Assembly: GCF_032854445.1 (NCBI RefSeq)
Contig: NC_088300.1
Location: forward strand, 20,255,608-20,319,607
Origin: Liolophura sinensis
Lineage: Eukaryota > Mollusca > Polyplacophora > Chitonida > Chitonidae
Reading direction: 5' to 3'
Length of the DNA: 64,000 nt
Shown: positions 45,964 through 58,444 of the stretch, in pieces
Layout of the letters: every line of letters starts with the position of its first letter
Numbering within the stretch: position 1 is the first letter of the stretch
Notes under the pieces: model-generated
Database searches by the model: none
Seen by the model: the letters and a program-made list of their open reading frames with translations, nothing else
What the model was told of the DNA's origin: nothing
Made by a program: the position numbers and the translations under genes

Positions 45964-47750
45964 GAGCTTTGAAAGGTTTGGAATAAAATGACCCTTTCGG
46001 AAGGGGAACGTGATGGTCTGGCCAAAAAAGCAGTCAAACAGGTCTTTGATATATAGATATGATAGAATAAGAATAAGTCTTGACCACTTCATTCTACACA
46101 CTTAATTGATCAAAGCCTTAATTCCTTATCTCTGTTTTGCGGTTAATCCATAATCCATGGAGAGGAATATCGGGTGAACACACACTGATATGAAATGTAA
46201 GCTTATACGCCGAGACTATGATTTGCAAACATATGGAAACACATACATGTATTGTTTTAAGACTTGGCCAAATGGTTGAGAAGCCGTTCTATTAGTGGGG
46301 GCATTCCTGTTTTTCTCAAACATAAATAAAGCAAGTGATTTAAATGCGATAATAAAGACCTGAGCATATGAGCTTGAGTTTCCCCAGGCATGTTCATCTC
46401 TGCAGTATGTGTACAAAAAAACAAAAAAAACTCTATGCCTTAATATGACAACTGATGAGGCTGAACGGCTGTCAGCATGTGTGAATCATTGTATTAACAA
46501 GACCGATTGCAGACGTGATGGATGAACCTCTGGTGCCGTATTGACCACTGTACACTGTTTAAAGCATGCTTAGAGTATACCTGAGACAGACGTCAGACTG
46601 CTGAGACAGGGGAATTGAAGTCAGCCGACATCAAGCACCTGTTAGCTTGTCCGGGGCCGAGGGAGACACAAAACTAGGAATTGAATCAGACGCTGACACT
46701 AATAAATAAATTGGGGGTTATGATTAAATCCGCAAATAAATATTAATAAAAAGGAACTCCAAAGCATTGTGGTGGAAATGCGTCCTTAATTCACGTGAAA
46801 TCCGTTGAGAAGTGAAAAATCAATAAACGGATGGAAATAATTAGGGCAGTTTTTGCGCATCGTCGAGTTTTTTCATTGGATCAAAGAGGAATAGGAGCAG
46901 TGTCCACGGCCAGCCTAGCAGTGCTGTGCTGTGGGTTATCGACTATAGGTTCACTGTCACCGTCTCTAGGAATTAACTGGTACCACAGCGGGGCTGGCAA
47001 CGTCTTGAAAGTGGCCAAAGGAACTAGGAAATCGTCATATAACTGTATGAGGGATGGTTAATGGTTAAGAACACAGATGGACAGATTATAAATAGCCTGG
47101 TGACAGCGGGGAACCCCCACAACACCTACTCTACTGGCCCGCGAATTTCACCTGATATATACATATAGGTGTAACAATCGTACGGCGACCACCACACGAA
47201 CCCGGATGGTATGGCAGTGGCGTGAGCCTGTAGTACGAACTGGGATCACTGTTTCTCTCTCTCACTACATGCTTGTTTAACAGACAGCACTGGTCCGTGC
47301 ATTTTGCGACTCTATATACTACGGGATATGGAATATCCTCGGTGGCGTGTCACCTGTGGCAATGCCAGTATGAATACCTTGCTCAACATTTCTGTGTCTT
47401 TAACATGAGGTAACAGGGGCCTATCCCAACTAATCCATTCAGCCAGCTGTTATTTCCAGAAGAGCTGATCGCTGGCCTGTACGGAATGGTATGAGCTAAC
47501 CGGCTACATTTATAGTGCTCTTCATATACCGGTACTGGTTTTTACTGAGCAACACACTGACAGCTATTCCTATCTCTCTGTAACAAGTATACGGCGCACA
47601 CAAGCCCATTGGCGTGCAGGAGGATGCGATCTGCCAGAGAAAGCGTCGGGTATTTTTAGCGAGAAGCCTCATCTCACCTACATGCATTTGCCTACCCTTG
47701 TGGCTTATGGGAGTCTGCCTTACCAAGGTGTTGTAGGCGCGACCTGTCAC

Positions 47751-48359
47751 ATGGCAACGGATCGCCGGAAAATCAGTTTTCCTGCGGACTCTGTCCTGAC
47801 GTCCGTCGTCCAGGATGGGGATGCTGTAGAACTGATCAAACTTCTCGGTCCTCCAGGAACGGTGGATGTCAACCAGAGAAACCACGTGGGATTGACGGCT
47901 CTTCACCACGGTGTACTGCACAACAACCTGGACGCCGTCAAAGTCCTTCTGTGCCAAGGTGCTGATACGAACGCCCAGGACGTGTATGGCTTCACACCCT
48001 TGCATACGGCTGCAGCCTGTGGCTTCCTACACATCGCCAGCCTTCTTATACTGTTTGGGGCTGACGTCCTACTACAGACGAAAGAGGAGGAAATGCCTGT
48101 GGATGTTGCCAAGGACATCGAAATTGTGCGCTTGTTAACTGAGGTGATGTATCCCAGACTTCATAAGGAGGTGTACTACAGTTCTCTTGCCAAGACTACA
48201 CTAATAGAAGTGACCCGAATAATGAAATGCTTTACAGAATACGTGATACGGACGTGTGCTGAACTAGTTCAGAGCGTTCGAAAACAAAACCACAAACCTG
48301 TTGACAATGGGGAATCCCCGTGTAAGGAATCGTCTGAAAACCACTCACATCAGGACTGA
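47751..48359 (+). CDS. PPP1R27-like ankyrin-repeat protein with RVxF-type PP1-docking motif
   Basis: The frame encodes 202 residues in one exon and probably regulates protein phosphatase 1. Near the N-terminus RRKISFP (5-11) fits an RVxF docking motif (KISF), followed by an acidic segment DSVLTSVVQDGDAVELIKLL. Ankyrin repeats follow at about 45-78 (GLTALHHGVLHNNLDAVKVL) and 79-111 (GFTPLHTAAACGFLHIASLL), with a partial third to 131. This order and spacing matches vertebrate PPP1R27, and more loosely the MYPT N-terminus. Residues 132-202 are an extra C-terminal part without recognised homology; PPP1R27 in human is about 154 residues. The start ATG at 47751 has CACATGG context; an upstream in-frame ATG at 47682 would add 23 residues. 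A GAG-GTGATG word at 48141-48149 could be a cryptic donor. No intron is needed for the fold. Neighbours are intergenic on both sides. Confidence 0.75.
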   Translation: MATDRRKISFPADSVLTSVVQDGDAVELIKLLGPPGTVDVNQRNHVGLTALHHGVLHNNLDAVKVLLCQGADTNAQDVYGFTPLHTAAACGFLHIASLLILFGADVLLQTKEEEMPVDVAKDIEIVRLLTEVMYPRLHKEVYYSSLAKTTLIEVTRIMKCFTEYVIRTCAELVQSVRKQNHKPVDNGESPCKESSENHSHQD

Positions 48360-49540
48360 ACTAAACAGAAAACATATGTTTCTATATTTACGTCAACGAG
48401 GCTTAAATTTTGTCTACTCTGACGCACAGCTATGCAACCATGTTGTGTTTATCTCAGAACCATACATATCCAACAAATTCACCTGGATAATACTTACGTG
48501 GATAGGTAATACTTTAACAAGTGTTAGTGGAATACAAGTGTTGCACTGTTGAATATAAAACGTACTTGGAGAATATTTTTCCCTGGATATTGTGTACAAA
48601 TGGAAAACAATAGTGGCAAAATTACAACTGGACACAATTTACAAAAATGTCCCTACATTTATGGATATGTTTTATGGTCAGTGTTTTTGTTTTCTGTGCT
48701 ACAGTTCTGTTTTAGCTATCCAGAACATGGTCACGTCTAAACCGTGTTTTGTGTAAAGTGATATCAGCATGCACATGGCTTACATGAGAGTACATATGGC
48801 GCCCCGTGAATGCACTCAGCTCTCTGTAAGTTACTGTCAGTAAACAGGTTGTTCACGCTGCTCTATACCTTACTGCGATAAACGGTTGTATTTTCAGACT
48901 GCTGTCCTACATACTCATGTCAGATGTATACACAGACAGCGAAGGTTTTTTAACAAAGCTTATATTGTCTTCAAACGGCTTGAGGTTAACGATGACCATG
49001 TCCTATTCACTTTATGTTACCACATCTACATTCATTTAGGTAGCGAAGACGAGACCGGGTTAGGGGCAGCTGTAGTATGTATTTCATCGAGCCTGTAAAC
49101 ATACTTTGAACCATCAGTAAACATGACTCGTCTAATCTCACAAGAACTGCCTTTTCAATGAAAGCAGTGGTAATTCAGTTACATGGATTTGATCCAGTTT
49201 AATGTCATATGCTATGTCGTGTTTACGCAGGGTCGTTACCCGAACCTGATATTGATGTGAATGAATCTATACATATCTGTATATTATGTCGAATATTATT
49301 CGAACAATTAATTTGAGTTTAATTGCAGGAAAATTATGAAAGACATCTTTGAAGTACTTATAGAGGTATAAGTACTTCATCCACGAAGAAGTGAAAAAAA
49401 TATCTTTTGCATCAACGAAGGAAAAATTTACAAATCTATACCAATTAATAAACACTGTATTTTACAGTTCTTTATGATACAACAATAGACTACTTTTTGA
49501 GGGTTGAAAATTATAAAACGCAAAGACTTATAAAGGCACT

Positions 49541-49656
49541 GTTTTTAAAACTAGTCAAGAACATAGAGTAAGTTTTGTACGTCCCAAGAACAGCGGCTCT
49601 GTTTTAAAAACTAGTCAAGAACATAGAGTAAGTTTTGTACGTCCCAAGAACAGCGG
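49541..49656. repeat. 60-bp tandem duplication
   Basis: Two copies sit head to tail with an exact 60-bp period. The matched part runs from the TTTTAAAACTAGTCAAGAAC region to CCCAAGAACAGCGG with almost no mismatch, so the duplication looks recent. Confidence 0.95.
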
Positions 49657-51348
49657 TAATTCGAGATAACTCAAGTAGTATAGCCCTGTTAGCTGGAACG
49701 CAATCCCCTTGTGGCTGCCCGAACATCGCATGCCGACAGTATGTCCATCATTAAGCTTAATGTGCCCAAAGCAAATCAGCCTGAGCCAAGTGATTTGGCT
49801 ATTAAAAAACAATCGCCAGTAAAACGATACGGATTTATTAACTGAGAAGTATGAACCACCTGCGCCGTGGGATCATCTGCAAGCCTTTACCGTTGAATAA
49901 GGTACAGATTCATACCGTTATGGCGATACCATGGAGAATATTCCATCACAGGTGCATGAGAGCCTGCAATAACGGCAAATCGCCCGTAATTATTATCTCT
50001 CCACCGAATGTCTAAATGACCGCCTCATAGCTCAGTAATATCTTCCATCCCCAGGCCCGTACAAGATCCACGAGCAAGGTCAGTTTGTAGGATTACTGCG
50101 CATAGCACAGTCTCGTCATACACAACACGGAATTGTAATATCTTCAGGGAAGGTTAAAGTTAGATTAGGAATGCACCATCAGAAGTACTTTTGTTTGTCT
50201 TTTACCCTTGTTGAGAATATATGTATGTAAGGAAAATAATGTATTATTTAGATTTCCATAATGTGAATGAAGTACACGTGAGGTTACGGTAATGAGGAGT
50301 AAGAGATAATGTTGATATCTGTTAACCATGTTACTGTATGTTAAGTCCTGATGAGGTCGTTGTGATAGAGTTAAAGTACATGTAATAAAAATCGGTTTGA
50401 ATCGATCAGTAAATCTATCAATTAGTCATTACATTTTTTTTTCAGTTAGTAGAACTAACTGAAGATTAGTTTACTGTATTTATCACTGAACTCGTTCTAC
50501 GCGAGTGATCACCGCTCAGTTGGGTTATCATGCAGGTAAGCAGAAGAGCTTAGATTGGAGTGACCTACTTGGATACCATGGTCCAAGGTTGTGAAACTTC
50601 GTGAACTGTGAACTGGTTATTGTCTTAAACTCCGTGTTGTGTGCATATATCTCAGGCTTGGGGAACTCCATTTGATTGAGTTGAGATAGCTTCATTTGTT
50701 GATACTTTCTTGTGTTAAATATTAACTCTCTTCGGAAGCATATTCAGATCTGAAGACAAACTGATCTCTGTTGGAAGAAAAACAACTGCTATAGGCTTTT
50801 AAGTAAATCCACGGTTCTTCACATATTTTTAATGATGTGGATACGTATTCTTATGAATCCTTTGACATCAAGAAGAATCTATGAGAAAGCCAGCGGTCAG
50901 TATTGTTTTCTGTGAATCATCGATCGAATCCAAAGTCAGTAGCTGTAGTTTTTGGTATACACGAGATCAATGCAGCAGAATAAATGTGAATGGCTTGAAA
51001 CGCCAGGTGTTTGATGTGCTGTAAAATGTGATGCTGAGAATCGAACGATCTATTACCAACATGTAACCATATACACAGCGCAGGTTTTTTTGACGCTATT
51101 TGTGGCATGTTATTTTTACCTCCCGATAAAGATATTGTTTTTGTAGACCTATGTACACAGTTGCCAGGTCACTGGACTATTTAGTCTGAGATCGAATAGG
51201 CCTATCTTACTGATGACCAGCCAAGCAGTAACCCTAAGTCGCACAGTGTTTATAATAATCTGTTTATCTGGTCCTATAGGCCTACACGTACCAACAACTG
51301 GTCTTCGTAATGTGCGTGTGTACGTACAGTATGAAGCATTATTGACAT

Positions 51349-51472
51349 GTTTATGGTCGTGGGTTACCTCCGAGCTCTGTCCAGTTTCCCCCTTCCATAA
51401 AGCTGACCACCATCATATAAATGAAATATTCTTGAGCTGGTATGGCGTAAAACACCTTTCAAATAAATATTG
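51349..51472 (+). repeat. SINE family A, 3' half
   Basis: TTATGGTCGTGGGTTACCTC, CCAGTTTCCCCCTTCC, a CATCATATAAATGAAATATT tail and CTTGAGCTGG then GGCGTAAAACACC. Confidence 0.8.
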
Positions 51473-52916
51473 ACTATATTCTAAACAAGTTAAAACTGAC
51501 AACGCATAAGAAATGATCAGATTTTATTTGCAAAAACTCAACATTCCGAAAAAAAAGATGTTTTTTTTTAATATACAAGTAGTATTAGTCTCCTTTAAAC
51601 AAACTTTGGGTACACTTAAAGCCATAAACATTCCCACCAGCCTTGTAAAGCAGTCTTATTTCTATAAGTAAAAATAGCATGCATAAATGGTGAGTAGCAA
51701 AAAGTATTTTCAAACCGGCTAAGTTGACACTATATTGGTTGAAGTCCGGTTTACTAAGCTTTTTACTTACCATGCAGAATACGGGCATATTTAGAGTGTT
51801 TGGAATTTAGAATTTATGAATATCTAGCTGATATGGTGGTTATGCTTCAGGTTTTAATTTGATTTTCAGACACCAATGGATTAAGTAGGAAGTTCGCAAT
51901 TCTGTCACATATTTTCAAGCCAAGGTGGGAAACGCCCTATGTAAAATAAAACGTGCAAATGCTCTCTGCGAAATAAGGTTGATTTTTTATAGTACCAGCC
52001 GTACAGCTGAATGATTATTCTGGAAACTATATGGTAATACTTTTGTTCACGAATGAATTGATTAATGAATGATCGATGGAATCAATCAGTTAGGTGAACA
52101 TTTGTTTTCGAGGGACAGTGTGTGGTTATCGGAGGTAAACAGAGATTAGACTGTGATGTTTCTACTGACAGCCATGACGGATAGAGCCATTCATGTCGTG
52201 GCAAATTCATCTATCAGGGTCCGGTCATAGTATGTATAACAATTGCACCTTACTGTACTGAAGAGCAGATTGCCCGAACATGTCCGTCTTTATAGAAACT
52301 AAATGTCTATTCACCGTGAGAACGGAATTGCTGAGTAATTTGATATTTGTTCAACATGTCAACATAATTAGGCTGTTAATAATCAAATTGCTACCATGTA
52401 AATGTCTATGCCTATGCTGGATGGTCAGGATGCATGGATGGCAGTGTGGGAATGCCTTAGCGGTAGTCATCCGGATTTGTTATCACAACACCGCTGAGCT
52501 GTTCTGGTGCAGTGAAGCTTCCTTCATTCAGCATGTGTGTGTGTCTGTGGAGAGCGTTATTGGTGGTGCTTTTTAACATGCCTTCATGGTCTTATGTCTA
52601 AGGATGAGCACACGCATTCTGATAGTTTAGGTGAGTTATTATGGGGGTATCGATTTTCAGATGTTCCCTCTAGAAGTGATTTATCCCCACCTGTCGAGTT
52701 ACGCGTGGCACTTTTACTGGTGCTTGCTGCTCTCACAGAAACGTTCAAGGAAGTCAAGATTCGACTCCATATATACAGTTGACAGTTTATCCATAAACAC
52801 TAGAAATAATACTAATCATCTATAATTATATAAGTTTAAATCAATTTATTACATGTTCTATTTAATTTCGAGAGGTCACCTATAAGTGCAGTCTATCATT
52901 GTATCTTCCTCGCCAC

Positions 52917-53075
52917 CTTTTTATTTATTTATTTATTTGATTAATGTTTTACGCCGCACTCAAGAATATTTCCCTTATATGACGGCGGCCAGCATTATGG
53001 TGGGAGGAAGCCGGGCACAGCCCGAGGGAAACCTACGACCGTCCGCAGGTTGCTGTAGGACCTTCCCACGTACCT
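52917..53075 (-). repeat. SINE family A, 3' half, inverted
   Basis: The plus strand shows a TTTATTTATTTATTTATTTG run, then TTTTACGCCGCACTCAAG, GACGGCGGCCAGCATTATGG and CGACCGTCCGCAGGTTGC. It is the best preserved inverted tail after the one at 2.8 kb. Confidence 0.9.
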
Positions 53076-54894
53076 CCGCCTTAGACAAAGCATTAGCGGT
53101 ATCATCTGTAATGTTATGAATGCAGTACCTTATAATAGCTGTGGTTGTGGGATGTTGGTGATCATGGAGAATCGATTACATACGGATCATAATGAATATG
53201 GTTTAGCTAAAGCGATGATTCAGTCCCTTGGTGTGGTTTTCCCTAAAGCTTCCCGTTATTGCCATAAAATTGTGGAAACAGCTGTCGGTTATTATTCCTT
53301 TGTGGCCAATCAAGGAGCGTGGAACATGTTACTTTCATACTTCCTCTGCCTTTGTTCATCCCGCAGACACCGACATGAAATAACCCCTATGGGAGATAGC
53401 CCGTGAGGGCTTTGTCATGATTACCTTGTCGTCTTATCAGCATGTAATAAGAGCACATCAACAACGATGGCTACCACAGCTTTTCGTGCAAGCAAATTCT
53501 GACACAGATGAATAAAAAAAGAAAAAAGAGAGACAGAAAACAGAACATTAGTTGACTTTTCAACAATTTCTTAGAAATGCAGTATTCTTTCCATGACTCT
53601 AGCTTTATTTGTTGAATATTAGTCATGGTTAGTCAATTATACGTCTTCACTTGATCTAATACCTTTCTGCAACTTCGACTTCTATTTAGCCTTCTATTGA
53701 GTTAGGATGTCGTACATCTATCTTTTTGACCAACGTAGTCATGTTCAGCAAAACAAACGGAACCCTATTTCCAAGCTTTCAATGTTCTTTACAAAACAAA
53801 ATATTGTGACGAACCGTAAATGCGATACATATTTCATCTCTATGGATATAGTTTTATCGTTTAGGGCAACATGACTGAAAACTGTTGACTGTTGGTGTGC
53901 ACGCAGCTTACCTGTATTTACTTTATTTTTATAGGCCTTTAATTACTTTTTTAAAGAAATATTTCATAGTACAGTATTCTTAAGTTAGGTCAAAAAGGGT
54001 ATTTACAGACATGAGATCAACATCATTAGAAAATTTGGATTCCTTGTAAAAAAGAATAAAATGTGCTCTTCAGAATGTTATGGTTAAAGCTGAGTATAAC
54101 TGACCCTATAAAAAGTCGAGAACTTTTTAAGGTGCATCCGATGACTACAAATCGTGAAATTTCATAAAGTTTGTGTACTATGTTAACTTTCTACAGATTA
54201 CTCTACATCTCAGTTTTCGTTGTTGTCACTGTGGTTCTGCTGCATTTTATCGCATGATTCAATAGAGCAATCCACACGTAAGCACACTGAAAATTTTGAT
54301 CATTGTCAGCATATTTGCACTTGCGTCATTGTTAAATGGACAGGTTGTGCAGGTTTGGAGTTGAAATTCTGTACTTTGTTGATATAAAATATCTATTACA
54401 GCTTAGCTTCCTCAATTGTTTACTGAAATTTTCGATGAGAAGAAATGGCAGTATATATAGCTATTTTGTATATGACATGAAAGCCGTCCGAAATTAAATA
54501 AGGGATGCTGAATCTCAGCAGAAAGTCAAGATTATGAATACAATCAAATAAGTACAGGATAGAGAGCAAAACCAGTGCAGAGACGACAGTGATTGTTAAC
54601 AAATGGTCACACGTAACATACGGTGAAATACCAATTATTAATTTATCTTAGTGTTCACGTCAACGCCTAAACAGTAGCAAATTACAGGCCCCATAGCACC
54701 AAGGCATAAGCAGATTTAGGTATGTGATGCAAACTACAGTTACGGAAGTTGCAGACTATTAGACGTCACTTGTCTAGAATAACTCAAAATGCCGTGGGGC
54801 CTTAATATTTTAGTGTTACTTTTCATCGAACTACAATGAAAAGTAAGACTTCATAAGCCGATAATCTCAAGTCTCCTATAATCCTGGAAACGGC

Positions 54895-54995
54895 TAATCC
54901 GGTTTATTTCCACCATAATGTTGGCCACCGTCGCAAGAATAATCGAATGTTCTTAAGTACGGCGTCAAACGCCAATCAACAATTAAATAAATAAA
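54895..54995 (+). repeat. SINE family A tail
   Basis: CACCATAATGTTGGCCACCG, TCGAATGTTCTTAAGTACGG and CGTCAAACGCCAATC followed by AATAAATAAA. Confidence 0.75.
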
Positions 54996-56037
54996 ACAGA
55001 CATGGGTTGTTTGTAAATGTAGAAAAAAATATTTATATAAAACATTTTTATTTATTTTCCATCACACTTTTCTGATTTGCAGCGTATAGACTTTAAATCC
55101 ACGAATTCACCCTGCGTTTTATCATCAATTCTAGAAACCAAGTTTAATATGACCTAATTTTGTGTGATACATGTGTCATCTTTGCCTGATTGGCATGCAT
55201 TGCAAATACGTATTCAAAATCACGGGATATGCTCTGATCGATGAATAACCCGAAGAACCTTTTCCAATTTATTCACTGAACCAAAGATACTACACGTAAC
55301 AATGTCATAAAAATGGGATAACAAATCAATGAACAAATGGGTTTTTTAATTCCGTACATTTATGCACCTTTTTAAATGTTTGATCGGATATTTAACATTT
55401 TAACGGACAATTTATCACACCATGACATGTCTGTGTCCTTGTTTATTTGATATTTCCCCCGAAGTTAGGATCAAAAGATATCGACCTTGGTGATTGCCGG
55501 AAGCCGATTGCTTGGACGTCTTCAACGTGGGCGAGCTTGAGAGGAAGCTGTACAAATAACTGTCTGCAAAGCATTAGCACAAAAAAGAGTAAAGACTGAA
55601 GCTAGACAAATGGCGACAAGTCACGATGAGTTCTTCGTTCTTACGGTGTTTCAATGGAAGAAATTGCCCACAGCCATGCTTCGCCCAGCATATGGCAACG
55701 TCACAACGTTTCTGCCAAGCACCAGTATCCATGTAAATCAGCGTATGTTCATGGTTATCGACTCAAATCTGGTTATTTCCTCCCACATGGCGGAGATCTA
55801 ACATAGATATTTTAGCACTCATTACTAGAAATCCCAAATTATACGATAATATGAAAAATGAACCAATGCCAGATTTTCTGTGCCGGGTACAGAATGGCAT
55901 TACGTGTTAGCAAAGGATAACAAAAGCAATACCAAAACAACAATTCCCTGTGCACTAAAACATACATGTAACTGACTATTAACGTGGGATAATATTTTCT
56001 TAAAATTAAACCATCCATAATCTGCAATAATGTTTGC

Positions 56038-56097
56038 TTTATTGTTCCTTTCCCCCATGTAATGCAAATTCAGTAGTAAGAAGGGGAGGTTTTTATT
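56038..56097 (-). terminator. Candidate polyadenylation signals for the MGNK gene
   Basis: Reverse-strand AATAAA words at 56097-56092 and 56043-56038 lie 140-200 bp beyond the stop of the 56.2-56.8 kb reading frame, a usual distance for a short 3' UTR. Confidence 0.35.
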
Positions 56098-56236
56098 TCT
56101 GTATAGGATACTTGCATTTTGGTGAACATACATATGGTGAAGCTACACCCATTCATACATTAAATATAATGTTCGAGTTAACGTCAGATTCGAGTTAAGC
56201 TCTTTACGAGCACTGCTGCATGTTACTGTTTCGACC

Positions 56237-56815
56237 CTATCTTGCTAGACTCCCACTGTTTGATGATGTCGCCGGATGTTTTTTCGCTGTATGACTGCCA
56301 GCTATGCTTTTAGTTTCCGGTGCTGTCTTCATCGCATCCCGTTCTTCTGCAATGTTTTCTAGCCATTCACGCGATGACGGCACGGATGAAGGGATCTTGG
56401 TATCTAGCCCTTCACCTACCAGTGCTGTTCTGTTCTTTAAAGAGATTCTACTTGTCGGCAGTTTTAGCGTATTAGCCTCTTCCATTGATTTATCACCACC
56501 CATAGCTGCACCTCCAGTTCTATTTGTCGTTTCAGGACTTCCATTTGATGGTTCTACCCTACTTTTTCGAGACCATTTCCGCCTTTTTTTCATTTTTATT
56601 TCATTTGAATCCTGAATTACTCGACTCGGATGATGGGAACTTTTATGGTAATTCTCCACGTTCTCTTCATCTTCCAGTTGGAAGTTCCCAATGAACATTT
56701 GTGGCCGCTTGATCTCTGGTTGAACTGATCGGCTTTGCGAGCTTCCGCTTACTGGAGAACTGATGGACACACGGATATTTTGTTTACCGGCCTCCGCTGT
56801 TGTTTTGTTGCCCAT
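56237..56815 (-). CDS. Unrecognised basic, disordered protein with an MGNK (myristoylation-type) start
   Basis: I do not recognise this 192-residue product. The ATG at 56815 gives MGNKTTAEAGK; Gly2 with a polar residue at 6 fits an N-myristoylation context. The rest is rich in Ser, Lys, Glu and Thr and looks disordered. A patch KKRRKWSRKSR (about 75-85) could add membrane or nuclear binding, and DEENVENY (49-56) is acidic. No fold, transmembrane segment or repeat is visible. It is the longest non-repeat frame of this part of the window. A clean acceptor (pyrimidine-rich stretch, then TTTCAG) lies upstream, with exon sequence from 56844, so the start codon sits 29 bp into a spliced exon. Candidate polyA signals follow. 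These signs favour a real gene, but transcription is unproven. Confidence 0.5.
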   Translation of the reverse strand: MGNKTTAEAGKQNIRVSISSPVSGSSQSRSVQPEIKRPQMFIGNFQLEDEENVENYHKSSHHPSRVIQDSNEIKMKKRRKWSRKSRVEPSNGSPETTNRTGGAAMGGDKSMEEANTLKLPTSRISLKNRTALVGEGLDTKIPSSVPSSREWLENIAEERDAMKTAPETKSIAGSHTAKKHPATSSNSGSLAR

Positions 56816-57247
56816 TGTTAGGAATCTGTGCGTCGAAACAATACCTGAAATAAGCGAAAACCAATATTTTCTTTCAATTCCTTTGGTTTTGACGACTTTA
56901 TCATTTGTACCTCCTAAGTACGCTTACACCATAACCATTTATGTTATGACATATATCTCCAGTACTCTCCATTACCTACAACACACAAGACATCCGGTAG
57001 TAATACCGCATCCAGTTTCTGTAGACCCGCACCGGGAAAATCAGTAGTTTTCCTGTCCTCTTGGCCGAGTCCCGAACAGTAGCTAACATGCACCAACGTT
57101 CTGGCCCTTAAAGATAAACGACTAAAAAGACTTCTTATGAACTCACTGGCATTGTTTGTCAGCTGCTTGTGTTAAAATTACCACAACAAACGAGCTGTAT
57201 TGATTATATGATACAATAATGTCCCAGTGGTAATGTGTAATGATACT

Positions 57248-57309
57248 ATTTACGGAAACAGCTTATAAAAAGGGATATTTACGGAAACAGGTTGTAAAAA
57301 GGGATATTT
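57248..57309. repeat. 29-bp tandem duplication
   Basis: ATTTACGGAAACAG plus TATAAAAAGGGAT-type sequence is repeated with a 29-bp period (copies start at 57248 and 57277), with a partial third copy. Confidence 0.9.
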
Positions 57310-57572
57310 TCCTTTCATCACCGAAATAAGCAAAAATCAAGTTGGCAGATTAAAGAGAATAAAGAGAATCAAAATATAGACATACATCACGTATAAGGAT
57401 AGCATTTAACGCAAATCTTTATAACAAATATTCAAATGTGAAATGGCTTACAACGATCTTGGTCAACACTTTTGTGTTGTCATGAAAATTGCCAATCCGA
57501 AATATGATTTAAGTGTCGTCATTTTACATAAAGACATGGAACTGCATACTTCAAAGACAAGTGGTCAACTGC

Positions 57573-57645
57573 AAATTTATCTATTTATTTTAACGAGGTC
57601 AGCATTAGAGTGGGATAAACCGGGCCCGGGGAAACCCACGATTCT
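57573..57645 (-). repeat. SINE family A fragment, inverted
   Basis: GGTCAGCATTAGAGTGGGAT, then AAACCGGGCCCGGGGAAACC and CACGATTCT, is the reverse of the family A core. Confidence 0.6.
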
Positions 57646-57811
57646 ATTCGGAAGCTATTATGTACAACTGTAAAAGGCTTCTATCTCATTCAAGCCGTCT
57701 CCATAGAATATACCGGTATATCCGAAGTCTGATTCTCTCTATGCAGAGATAGGATTTAGCAGAACACAACTGGTCTGAGCCAGTAAACTCTAAGTCAAAG
57801 AGAATGGGTTT

Positions 57812-58444
57812 GCAATATAATCTGCAGAGAAACATAAACAAAATCAGCAAGCTGGCAAACATAACATGCAGTGAAATAATCTGCAGGGAAACAACATAAT
57901 CGGCAGGGAGACAATATAATCTATAGGGAAACAAGATAATCTGCAGGGAAACAATATAATCTGCGGGGAAACAATATAATCTACAAGGAAACAACATAAT
58001 CTGCAGGGAAACAACATAATCGGCAGGGAAACAATATAATCGGCAGGGAAACAATATAATCTGCAGAGAAAGAACATAATCTGCAAGCAGGGAAATATAA
58101 CCTTTAGGGAAACAATCTGCAGGGAAATAACATAATCTGCAGGGAAACAACGTAATCGTCAGGGAGACAATATAATCTGCAGGGAAACATAAACAACATA
58201 ATATGCAAGCAGGGAAATATAACCTGTAGGGAAACAATCTGCAGGGAAACAACATAATCTGCAGGGAAACAACATAATCGTCAGGGAAACAACATAATCT
58301 GCAGGGAAACAACATAATCTGCAGGGAAACAATATAATCGTCAGGGAAACAATATAATCGGCAGGGAAACAATATAATCTGCAGGGAAACAACATAATCT
58401 GCAGGGAAATGACACAATGTGCTGGTAAACAACATAATCTGCAG
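57812..58444. repeat. Minisatellite array, 20-bp unit with a 122-bp higher-order repeat
   Basis: About 30 units of the type CTGCAGGGAAACAACATAAT fill 630 bp, with variants CGGCAGGG and CGTCAGGG and some AATATAAT. Shortened units form a 122-bp block that is repeated once (the word GCAAGCAGGGAAATATAACC starts at 58083 and 58205). As 20 is not a multiple of 3, all three minus-strand frames stay open and make spurious proteins of up to 249 residues. It lies between the MGNK exon and its putative first exon. Confidence 0.97.

Larger units (their letters stand above)
31100..47680. other. Gene-poor intergenic stretch with SINE fragments
   Basis: No exon or family-recognisable protein is visible on either strand over about 16.5 kb. 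The open frames present are short and lack homology I can recognise. The stretch holds several SINE fragments of families A, B and C, short tandem duplications and homopolymer runs. The stronger ones are listed separately. Confidence 0.5.
48360..56236. other. Intergenic stretch without recognised genes
   Basis: Nothing coding is supported over nearly 8 kb. It holds a 60-bp tandem duplication, three SINE fragments listed separately, and AT-rich sequence. Open frames of 80-100 codons around 52.3-53.4 kb overlap SINE sequence or lack any family signature. Confidence 0.5.

Noticed and set aside
46831-47061. 76-residue frame with a hydrophobic stretch
   Set aside because: No homology, no supporting splice or promoter signals, and frames of this length are common by chance here.
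47682-47750. Upstream in-frame ATG for the ankyrin gene
   Set aside because: The extra 23 residues have no counterpart in PPP1R27, and the ATG at 47751 has a better context. It is kept only as an alternative.
52280-53406. Frames of 98, 81, 77 and 96 residues
   Set aside because: They lack recognisable domains; the one at 52886-53119 reads through an inverted SINE.
57812-58444. CRISPR-like look of the repeated GCAGGGAAAC word
   Set aside because: The units are contiguous 20-mers with no unique spacers, and the genome is animal. This is a minisatellite.
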